The notes beneath the pieces are model-generated. The model saw only the letters and a list, made by a program, of their open reading frames with translations. It was not told where the DNA came from and searched no databases. A stretch of 64,000 bases of DNA from Zoroaster sp. YZ-2022 (lineage: Eukaryota; Echinodermata; Asteroidea; Forcipulatida; Zoroasteridae), in the NCBI GenBank assembly GCA_029582265.1, contig CM055816.1:29432366-29496365 (forward strand). The letters run 5' to 3'. The translations under genes were made by a program, and so were the position numbers. This document shows, one piece after another, positions 56,805 to 64,000 of this stretch (the stretch's first letter is position 1; each line of letters begins with the position of its first letter).

Positions 56805-57819
56805 ATGAGCATCTCTAATGATACAACTAAGATATATCCAACATTACCAACCATAAACACTTTAAGTCATGGTGATGCGTCCATCAACACCTCGAGTAAT
56901 GTAGATGTGAGTGTGTTTAGATTACCAAAAAAATCAACGACATCCAAAAAGAAATTCTTGCAGAAAAAAATGAGCGCGAGAAATCCTATAAAAATATATA
57001 ATAAAGCCATTCAAACTTGTTCTATCGTAGAAACAATGGCTGAATGCACCGCTGTCGGAGCCGGAGCAATGGGAATTGCCGGTCTAGCCAGCGTTATAGC
57101 AGCGCCCATCGGATTCGCTCTCGAAGGAAGTAGCCATCGGACTACGCACTATAGCCATGGCCATTAAATATGCAAAATTCAAGCTCTGTAAAAAAGCAAA
57201 AAAACACAACGAGATTAAAGTTTTAGCCGAAAGTAAACTCAACACCATCGACAGTCACGTTTCGAAAGCGATCGAAGACGGTCTTATAATAATAATAATA
57301 ATAATAATGTATAGATTTATATAGCGCACGTATCCACCAACTAAGTGGCGCTCAAGGCGCATCATATTATTATCCCTGCTCATAAGGCTCATAAGGCTCA
57401 TAAATCATTCCTGAAACCATCTCAGCTCCCTGGGGAGTATACAGCTCAATTGCTGCCATTTCTAGCGCATAGAGAGCAAACCATCTCTGCCTTCACAGGT
57501 ACCCATTTAACCCCTGGGTGGAGAGAAGCAATTATGGTTAAGTGTCTTGCTCAAGGACACAGGTGTCACGGCTGGAGCTCGAACCCACACTCTGCTGCTG
57601 GCAACACCAGAACTTGAGTTCAGTGCGCTAGACCGCTCGGCCACGACAATCCACTTTACGTGCATTATACAACACAGTCAAGAAGAATTTCATTTAATCA
57701 GCGAGGAGCAAAACAAATACTCACAAATGAAAGAAAATATTCGAACAAAATTTACGCCAAAAAATGTTGCTCCGACAGATGTTAAAGCCATCATCGATAA
57801 AGAAAAAAAAAACTCGTAG
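56805..57819 (+). pseudogene. Element gene 5: basic linker plus hydrophobic hairpin plus helical C-terminus, broken by a SINE
   Basis: ATG at 56805. The first 120 codons run to 57167: Ser/Thr-rich start (MSISNDTTKIYPTLPTINTL), a basic patch (KKSTTSKKKFLQKKMSARNP) and a Gly/Ala-rich hydrophobic stretch (GAGAMGIAGLASVIAAPIGF). A shift near 57130 leads into a frame with KYAKFKLCKKAKKHNEIKVL and LNTIDSHVSKAIEDG, which is cut by the SINE at 57285. The far side resumes as EEFHLISEEQNKYSQMKENI and ends near 57819 at an A-run. The lysine-rich helical tail after a glycine-rich membrane-like segment would fit a membrane-associated structural protein, which is inference. Confidence 0.6.
57285..57652 (-). 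mobile_element. tRNA-derived SINE, family 1, inside element gene 5
   Basis: Minus-strand copy: head GATTGTCGTGGCCGAGCGGT, body CTTGAGCAAGACACTTAACC and CTCCCCAGGGAGCTGAGATGG, tail GCGCCTTGAGCGCCACTTAG, GGTGGATACGTGCGCTATAT and ATT repeats. The tail subtype is the one shared with the LINE at 30.8 kb. This shows that the element was already in the genome when this SINE family was active. Confidence 0.85.
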
Positions 57820-57927
57820 AAAAACTTTTGAATTTAAAGTAAACTTGACGAATGACGATAGAAAAATCCTACAACAATCAACAAGTTTTAATCGAAAGAC
57901 CTCCCGCGTATAATCCAAACATTTAAA

Positions 57928-58232
57928 TTATAAACGAGTTTTTTTTATCAACTCTTTCATCACGAGATTAAAATTTCTTCTAGCTCTCCCTTCAACGCGG
58001 TTTAAAAATAATTTTTTTAATACATTACCGCATTTTGTACATAAATGCGCCTTTGCTTTTGTACCCTTTTTACATATTCGACACTCAACTGGTATACTTT
58101 CCGTGTCGAATACGCCACTGATGTTGCGCACAAAATACATCGCCAACCACACTAGGTATACAACACTTGTCCGTTTTGCCTACTAAAAGCCATTCACACG
58201 GAATAATTGCTTTTGATAAATAGTTAGTCATC
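57928..58232 (-). pseudogene. Element gene 6: small zinc-ribbon-like protein, one frameshift
   Basis: ATG at 58232, preceded by TAGTATAATAAAGACG. The first ~45 codons read MTNYLSKAIIPCEWLLVGKT, then cysteine- and histidine-bearing KCC and FCAQHQ, and stop. One frame over, the reading continues VECRICKKGTKAKAHLCTKC then GNVLKKLFLNRVEGRARRNF, ending at 57928. CxxC...CxxC with upstream C/H residues suggests two zinc-binding sites in a ~100-residue basic protein, perhaps DNA- or RNA-binding or regulatory. It sits next to the right TIR and would be transcribed from it or from its own TATAATAAA. Confidence 0.6.
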
Positions 58233-58350
58233 GTCTTTATTATACTACTACATCTTTTCAAATCGTTTTTTCATTTTTTAAAGTTAGTTTTTCGATATCT
58301 TTTTTTTAACTAATTTTTTTTTAAATATCTTTTTTAAATCAACGGCTTAT

Positions 58351-58594
58351 TGTCTATAAAAAAAAGTCAACCACCTCTTACGTCATCAAACACCTCATCT
58401 ACCACCCCTCCACCATCCATCCAACCACGCCCCCTAAAGGGGTACTGGTCCACAACCCTCCACCAATCTCCTCAATTAAAAAAATTAAAAAATAAAATAA
58501 AAAAAGCTCAACCTCTTACGTCATCAACTACCCTACCCAACAAACACCGCCCCTAAAAGGGGTGGTGGGCCAGAAACCCCCTTTTATATCTACT
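58351..58594 (-). repeat. Right TIR of the 7.8-kb element
   Basis: Reverse complement of 50834-51087 with few differences, mainly in the A/T-rich run between the subrepeats and one missing GGT in the first TGACGTAAGAGGTGG. TATA box, both TGACGTAA sites and the TTTTTTTTATAG acceptor are kept. Confidence 0.85.
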
Positions 58595-59631
58595 ATCCAT
58601 GTCTCTCACAGCACGTCTTACCATTTGTTGATCATGCCGCAAGTTCTCCACTGCCTCAGTGATTCTTGCTCTTAACTCATACAAGTCAGCTGGTGGCGTG
58701 GTGAAAACGTTTCCTTTCAAGTAACCCACAGGAAAAAAAATCGCAAGGTGTGAGATCGGAGGACCTTGCGGGCCACTCCACTGGATGGTGCAAAGCAATG
58801 ACTCGTTCACCAAACAGTTCTGTTAACCGATTTCTCACTGCTCTCAGTCTGTGTGCAGGAGCTCCATCCTGCGCCCACCAAGCCCGCCGGAAGACACCAT
58901 TCTGTTGCATATATAGGAAATACCTGCTGCAACTGTGGGACTACAAAGTCGTTTATCATATCGAGATATCCCTGTCCGTTAATGTTTCCATTGAAGAAAA
59001 TAGGACCAAACAAATGTCCATTGCCACATAGCCCAATCCAAACATTTAACTTCTCCTTACTCATGTTCTTATCGAAGGTAAAGTTCGATGGGTGATGCAG
59101 TTGAGCATATTCATGAATGTTATGAGAGTTCACTCGCCCATCGAGAGAAAATGTTGCTTCATCACCAATGTTGAAGGATTGAAGGAACTGTGCATCTCGT
59201 TCACACTTATCAACGAACCAGTGACTGAAAGCCAGTCTTCGGCCAAAGTCATTGGGGAGAAGTTGGTGTCTGGTGTGCACATGGTATGGGTGGAGATGGA
59301 GGTCTAGCCTCGTGATGCGGTTAAATGTGGCAGATGGTAATCCAGTCGTGTTCCTTCTTGCACTGATTCTTGGGTTTTCTTGAATGGCATTTTGAACAAT
59401 TTGGATATTTTCTTGTGACCTTCCAGTACGCCGCCGTCCACTGGAGCCCTTGTTTAAATTCAAACTTGTGCCATGCTCTTCGTACTTGCGCACGTTCTTC
59501 CAGATTGTCCTTTTGGTTGGTGGGCTCACGATCTGGAAATTGTGCCCGACTGCAATGAAACTCCTTGTCTCATGATAAGTGGTGACAACAAATGTCCTCT
59601 GCTGTTTTGTGAGTTGAACCATTTTGACCAC
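58595..59631 (-). pseudogene. Mariner-superfamily transposase, N-terminal and catalytic part
   Basis: From ATG 59631 the protein starts MVKMVQLTKQQRTFVVTTYH, an HTH region found in DUF4817-type transposases, with KRTIWKNVRKYEEHGT. The catalytic part shows DEATFSLDGRVNSHN (first Asp), then in another frame WWAQDGAPAHRLRAVRN (second Asp) and SSDLTPCDFF (third), then in a third frame GYLKGNVFTTPPADLYELRA. At least two frameshifts (near 58860 and 58700) make it inactive. The reading stops at the junction with the inserted element, and the last ~20 codons lie at 50833-50769, 7.8 kb away. Confidence 0.85.
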
Positions 59632-59655
59632 TGATTTGAAGATTTAATGCACAAG

Positions 59656-61800
59656 GCCTAGCATATCGTGGTTTTGGCGTTTTACGATTCATATTTCATA
59701 ATTAATGTGACGCTAGAAGATGTACCATTATCGTCGGTAGGCCTATATGCCGTGTAAATCGTTACACAATGCCGAGTATTTATGACCAATTTAACTCATC
59801 AAAAGTTAAAACAATTTGTGCCTTCTTTAATGTTAATTTTTGTAAATTTTTGTTAATGAATCATAAAGTTGACATTTCAACTTAGGGCATATCGTGGTTT
59901 TGGCATGATACAATTAATATTTCATAATTAAAGGGACGCTAGAAGATGTACCATTATCATTGGTATATGCCGTGTATATATTACACAGTTACACAGTTGC
60001 GAATATCCACACACAGCAAGCCCTGATCTTCTCTGCAGCCGAATACTGCGCCCCAGCCTGGAGCAGAAGCCCACACGTGAGAAAGGTTGATGTTGCCATT
60101 AACAACGCCGTCCGGATTATAGCTGGTTGCTTGAAGCCCACCCCTGTGTTCCACCTGCCAGTCCTAGCGGGAATCGCCCCGGCCGGCCTCCGACGGGAGG
60201 CTGCTACCCTCGCCCTGGCAAGGAAAGCCCAGAAACACGACTGGCACATCCTGTACAACACCACAACGATAGGGGCGCCTCCAAGCAGACTCAAGTCCCG
60301 CCATCCCTACATATACGACAAGGCGGCACAATAGATGCTCCGCTCTATCCCTGTGGACCTGTCTAGAAGCGTATGGCTGGCGGCATCTTGAAAGCAGGAG
60401 TGGGAGACGGCCGGGCCCACCCGCATCCACCGCTACATCTGGGACCCGGGAGTTGGCGTCGTAGGAGAAGACCTACCACGCCGGCAATGGACCTTGCTGA
60501 ACCGTCTACGTACGGGGGTCGGCCTCTTCAAATCATCGCTGAAGACGTGGGGCCTGGCAGACAGCGCCGCATGCGAGTGCGGTGAGCCTGAGCAGACTGC
60601 CGATCATATAATTACCACCTGCCCCCTATACAGACCACCTTCAGAAGCCGGCCTCTTCGACGTAGGACCAGAGACGAGGGCATGGCTGCACGACACTGAG
60701 CTGGCCATCTGATGATACACGAAAGAAGAAGAGTTACACAATGCCGAGCATTTATGACCAACTCGTCAACAGTTAAATCAATTTGTGCCCCTTTTAATGT
60801 TAACTTTTGTTAATTTTTGTTAACGAATTATGAAGTTGACATTTCAACTTAGGGCATATCGTGGTTTTGGCATGATACGATTTATATTTCATAATTAAAG
60901 TGACGCTAGAATACCACGATATGCCCTAAGTTGGAATGTCAACTTCATAATTCGTTAACAAAAATTAACAAAAGTTAACATTAAAGGGGGCACAAATTGT
61001 TTTAACTTTTGACGAGTGACCATAAATGCTCGGCATTGTGTAACTATGTATATACACGGCATATACCGGCGACAATATTCTAGAGTCCCTATAATTATGA
61101 AATATTAATCGTATCATGCCAAAACCACGATATGCCCTAAGTTGAAATATCAACTTCATATTTCATTGAAAAAAGTTAACAAAAACTAAATTAAAGGGGG
61201 CACAAATTGTTTTAACTTTTGACGAGTTGGTCGTAAATGCTCGGCATTATGTACCGGTAACTGTGTAATGTACACGGCATATGCCGACGATAATGGTACA
61301 TCTTCTAGCGTCCCTTTAATTATGAAATATTAATTGTATCATGCCAAAACCACGATATGCCCAAAGTTGAAATGTCAACTTTATAATTCATTAACAAAAA
61401 TTAACAAAAATTAACATTAATGAGGGCACAAACTGTTTTAACTTTTGATGAGTTGGTCATAAATACTCGGCATTGCTAACTACCTAATACCGTATAACAT
61501 ATACACGGCATATACGCAGTTACACAACGCCGAGCATTTATGACCAACTCATCAAAAGTTAAAACAATTTGTGCCTCCTTTAATGTTCATTTTTGTAAAT
61601 TTTTATTATCGAATTATGAAGTTGACATTTCAACTTAGGGCATATCGTGGTTTTGGCATGATACGATTAATATTTCATAATTAAAGGGACGCTAGAATAT
61701 GTACCATTATCGTCGGTGCCGTGTAAATAGTTACACAATGCCGAGTATTTATGACCAACTCATCAAAAGTTAAAACAATTTGTGCCCCCTTTAATGGTCA
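59656..61800. repeat. Array of direct and inverted copies of a ~290-bp AT-rich repeat
   Basis: The unit contains GACGCTAGAAGATGTACC, ATTATCGTCGGTATATGCCG, CCGAGTATTTATGACCAACTC, AGTTAAAACAATTTGTGCC, GACATTTCAACTTAGGGCAT and ATCGTGGTTTTGGCATGATAC. Copies are direct at 59660-59985 and 60725-60910, inverted at 60910-61500, and direct again at 61510-61800, which makes a large cruciform-capable region. A LINE fragment interrupts one copy. Confidence 0.8.
59985..60722 (+). pseudogene. LINE reverse transcriptase 3' fragment
   Basis: The frame through 59990-60334 reads QQALIFSAAEYCAPAWSRSP, then DVAINNAVRIIAGCLKPTPV and PVLAGIAPAGLRREAATLAL, a standard C-terminal RT region of a Jockey/RTE-like LINE. 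After a stop and shift, 60494-60712 reads LLNRLRTGVGLFKSSLKTWG, then CECGEPEQTADHIITTCPLY, the zinc-knuckle-like CxCG...H...C end of such proteins. AGTTACACA flanks both sides, consistent with a target duplication of a 5'-truncated insertion. A higher GC content than the surroundings supports recent arrival. Confidence 0.8.
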
Positions 61801-61915
61801 TAAAGTTATGATATAATGATAGGGTTTGGACATGTACACTCAATAGCGTGCGCTCGTTTCTGCGGCCGCGTGGATATACGCCGTCTATAGGGCCACACAC
61901 AAGGTGGCCAACCTA

Positions 61916-62075
61916 TGGTGGCCCTGAAGGGACATCGCATTCGCAAATATTTGCGCAAATATTTGCAGTGTCGTGAATTTTTTCGCAAATTATTTGCGCA
62001 AATATTCGCTAAATATTTCACATCGCAAATATTTGCGCAAATATTCGCGAATGCGATGTCCCTTCAGGGCCACCA
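61916..62075. mobile_element. 160-bp palindromic MITE, GGTGGCCCTGAAGGGACATC ends
   Basis: TGGTGGCCCTGAAGGGACAT and its exact complement ATGTCCCTTCAGGGCCACCA bound an interior made of GCAAATATTTGCG palindromes. TA lies on both sides (61914-61915, 62076-62077). Confidence 0.8.
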
Positions 62076-62286
62076 TACCAACCCGATCGTGGTTTTCGAA
62101 TTCATCCAGATTTTAACCCACAGCGTTGTATAATCCGGTTGAATCCGCGGTTGAATCCGCGGCTAGCTTGATCTTGGTTACGATGGCGGAGGATGTGTTG
62201 CTTCCCTCAACTCAATCCATGCCCATGGGAAGACAAATTAAAGGAGAGGAAAATATACATGTAGTCAAGTGAGGTTTGTATATTTA

Positions 62287-62622
62287 AATAATAATAATAA
62301 TGGAGCGCTCTTAATTACACAAGGTATCAAAGCGCTGTACATTAATATTAATTACCCCCTGCTCGTCAGGCGCATGATCATTCCTGAAACCATCTCATCA
62401 GCTCCCTGGGGAGTATACAGTTCTGAATTGCTGCCATTTCAGCACATATGGGCTAATTAAACACAACAACCAACTCTGCCCTCACAGCTACCCATTTACT
62501 CCTGGGTGGAGAGAAGCAATTATGGTAAAGTGTCTTGCTCGAGGACACAAGCACCGCAGTCGGGATTCGAACCCACATTCTGACGATTCAGCCATCAGAA
62601 CTCAAATCCGATGCACTAAACC
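62287..62622 (-). mobile_element. tRNA-derived SINE, family 1
   Basis: Minus-strand copy with body (CTCGAGCAAGACACTTTACC, CTCCCCAGGGAGCTGATGAGA) and the GAGCGCTCCATT tail subtype. The extreme 5' head is lost at TCGGTTTAGTGCATCGG. Confidence 0.75.
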
Positions 62623-62765
62623 GATTTTTAGGTCTCATCACTCTAACAAATTTGAGCACTGCATGGATTTCAGTGCACGTATCCTGTGTCTGTGACTGGA
62701 CTCCCTCCGTATCCTGCTATGTGCCACTATGGCCCTAACCCCACCAACTATGTTAGTGTTACATC

Positions 62766-62925
62766 TAGTTGTAGCTTTGCATGGTGAAGAGGACAAGTAA
62801 GACTAATTGCAGTGACACCATGTGAAATTCTCTATTGAGTAGTATTTAGTTCTGAAAAGAACTGGAGGTTACACTTACAACTCGACGTTTCGGTCAGTAT
62901 GCTCTGAAAAGAACTGGTTGTTATG
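62766..62925 (-). mobile_element. Solo Penelope tail, minus strand
   Basis: TGTAGCTTTGCATGGTGAAG, TGCAGTGACACCATGTGAAAT, TAGTTCTGAAAAGAACTGGAG and CAACTCGACGTTTCGGTCAG are in reverse order of the tail at 452-735. Confidence 0.75.
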
Positions 62926-63356
62926 TTACTAGCCCCATTCTATGGACTGGAGACTAATTGAACTCAAAGACTTGAGACTTGAGACTTGAGCTTATAGGGA
63001 CTTACTATGTACTTATTTAATTGGTTGAAATTGACACTTAAGTTATGACAGAACAACTGTAGAACTACAATTATCATAACTATACATGTAACTAATTTGT
63101 CATGTAATTTACTAATTAACTGTGTTTTGTTGGTGTTTTTTATGGGTATGTACATCAGGAAAAATTTAAAACACCTACAAGTCCCCTTAATACAATGGAC
63201 TTTACTGTCAAACATTACCAGTTTTCTTAGAAGACAAAACAAGATTCATAAAATCTGAAATTACTTTGTATCTCCCAGCTGCTCCCTACAATAAGTGTTA
63301 TCAAAAAAAAAAATTCACATTTGGTTAAATGTTATCATTATCGTACTTTCTATTAA

Positions 63357-63575
63357 CCCTAGTCCTACTAATGCTGCATATGAGTGGGAAGTTGCTACAG
63401 AGGTCAAAACTGTCTGTTTTCACTGTTGACCCAAATGTGCACACAGGGGTATTTTTTGACTGGTTTTTTTACTGTAATTGTGACCACCCTGAACAATACC
63501 AGTCAATGCTTTTACCAGTCAAAAACAGTTGACTCATTTTGACCTGTAAATGTACTTATGTACTACACGTAGAAT
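63357..63575 (-). mobile_element. GTCAAAA-word TTAA MITE, reverse copy, one end
   Basis: TTAA (63353-63356) then CCCTAGTCCTACTAATGC; GAGGTCAAAACTGTCTG, GACCCAAATGTGCACACAGG and CATTTTGACCTGTAAATGTAC are the reverse of the neighbouring element. The far end is not clear. Confidence 0.6.
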
Positions 63576-63664
63576 CACATGCAGTGTATTCATGCCTGGT
63601 GTTTGAATTACGAAATATCTGCTGTAAATTTTTTTTATTTTCATAATCCAATGAATCTGTTTAA

Positions 63665-63937
63665 CCCTCCTACTACTACAAGGGTCAAAATCAGTCAAAA
63701 TGTTGAAATACTTACCAAGGTACATGTATATATATCTAATGCACTTAAAAGTCAAACACTGTTTTTGACTGGTAAAAGCATTGTCTGGTATTATTCAGGG
63801 TGGTCAAAATGACAGTAAAAACCAGTCAAAAATGCCCCTGTGTGCACATTTGGGTCAACAGTCAAAACAGGCAGTTGACTGGTTTTGACCTCTACAGCAA
63901 CTTTCCACTAAATGTGCATCAATAGCCTACTATAGGG
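63665..63937 (+). mobile_element. GTCAAAA-word TTAA MITE
   Basis: TTAA (63661-63664), CCCTCCTACTACTACAAGGG, ..., AGCCTACTATAGGG, TTAA (63938-63941). The interior matches 18569-18881 (AATCAGTCAAAATGTTGA, CACTTAAAAGTCAAACACTG, TGTGTGCACATTTGGGTC). Confidence 0.75.
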
Positions 63938-63941
63938 TTAA

Positions 63942-64000
63942 AGGGACAATATCGTCACGATCAGAGCAGACTTTCAACAGGGCATGGAATCGGTGTCCTA
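63942..64000 (+). mobile_element. AGGGACA-family TTAA MITE, left end (cut by window edge)
   Basis: AGGGACAATATCGTCACGAT, then CAGAGCAGACTTTCAACAGG and GCATGGAATCGGTGTCC, directly after TTAA 63938-63941. That TTAA is also the right flank of the preceding element, so two different elements share one target site. Confidence 0.75.

Larger units (their letters stand above)
50834..58594. mobile_element. 7.8-kb TIR element with virus-like genes (ancestral size ~4.9 kb)
   Basis: Its ends are AGTAGATATAAAAGGGGG and the exact reverse complement, with ATCCA duplicated outside (50829-50833, 58595-58599). TIRs are ~254 and ~244 bp. Six coding remnants are inside: one plus-strand gene at the left, a long minus-strand gene, three plus-strand genes right of a shared divergent promoter, and a short minus-strand zinc-ribbon gene at the right. 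No DNA polymerase, integrase, packaging ATPase or transposase is visible. The AG start, the retroviral-integrase-sized duplication and long TIRs resemble Polinton/Maverick or adintovirus-type elements, which are however 13-20 kb and have a 6-bp duplication. It may be a defective derivative, a satellite that borrows enzymes, or a distinct compact family. From memory, similar uncharacterised proteins are abundant in marine invertebrate genomes; this was not checked. Confidence 0.8.
50487..59635 (-). mobile_element. Mariner-like transposon (outermost of the nest)
   Basis: The left end (3' side of its gene) reads ACAGTGTGTATCAAAATAAAG, typical of IS630/Tc1/mariner termini. The transposase runs on the minus strand from 59631 and continues after the inserted 7.8-kb element to a stop at 50771-50769. 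No matching terminal repeat was found beyond the start codon on the right; only ~30 bp separate the ATG from the neighbouring repeat family, so the 5' end is probably truncated. Confidence 0.7.

Noticed and set aside
50834..58594. Complete autonomous Polinton/Maverick
   Set aside because: No polymerase B, integrase, protease or packaging ATPase motif is visible in any frame, and the insert-free length is about 5 kb.

Overview
This is animal nuclear DNA, not bacterial. Short coding exons with matched intron phases are scattered among long introns, microsatellites, minisatellites, tRNA-derived SINEs, LINE remnants, Penelope-like elements and many small terminal-inverted-repeat (TIR) transposons. 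The repeat mix suggests a marine invertebrate, perhaps an echinoderm or other invertebrate deuterostome; the species cannot be named from the sequence.

Two host genes can be assembled by eye, both on the minus strand. (1) An immunoglobulin-superfamily surface protein runs from 23275 down to 8043: three Ig domains (exons 23275-22964, 19932-19651, 16241-16100 plus 14618-14446), a possible 21-nt microexon (13384-13364) and a last exon (8140-8043) ending in a hydrophobic GPI-anchor-like tail. Every junction is phase-compatible. Its introns hold a 58-bp, a 63-bp and a ~19-bp minisatellite. (2) A secreted saposin-domain protein runs from 45486 down to at least 35351: signal-peptide exon 45486-45420, then 39905-39790, 38160-38034, 37092-36872 and 35476-35351. 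It encodes one saposin fold and most of a second. Its 3' exons and the 5' exons of the Ig gene were not found.

The most unusual region is 50.2-61.8 kb, a set of nested transposons. A mariner-like transposase gene (minus strand, 59631 to 50769) is interrupted by a 7761-bp element (50834-58594) with ~250-bp TIRs and a 5-bp target duplication. This element carries six virus-like or unrecognised genes but no visible polymerase, integrase or transposase. It is itself interrupted by a 2458-bp TIR element (52739-55196, duplication TAA), which is in turn interrupted by a 1115-bp one (53057-54171, duplication TTA), and separately by a SINE (57285-57652). Without the inserts it would be about 4.9 kb. 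All but one of its genes carry a frameshift, stop or insertion, so it is a fossil copy of a compact element.

The rest is repeats: a Penelope-like element with a GIY-YIG domain at the left edge and many solo copies of its 3' tail; a Tc1 deletion derivative at 2.3-3.1 kb; three families of TTAA-flanked MITEs; TWA-flanked and CACTGTAAAA-ended MITEs; a LINE 3' end sharing its tail with the SINE; CA repeats with covarying hairpins at 9-11 kb; and minisatellites of 15, 32, 44, 58 and 63 bp. An odd trend is that many small TIR elements of different superfamilies have interiors built from one short word and its reverse complement repeated many times, with a different word in each element.
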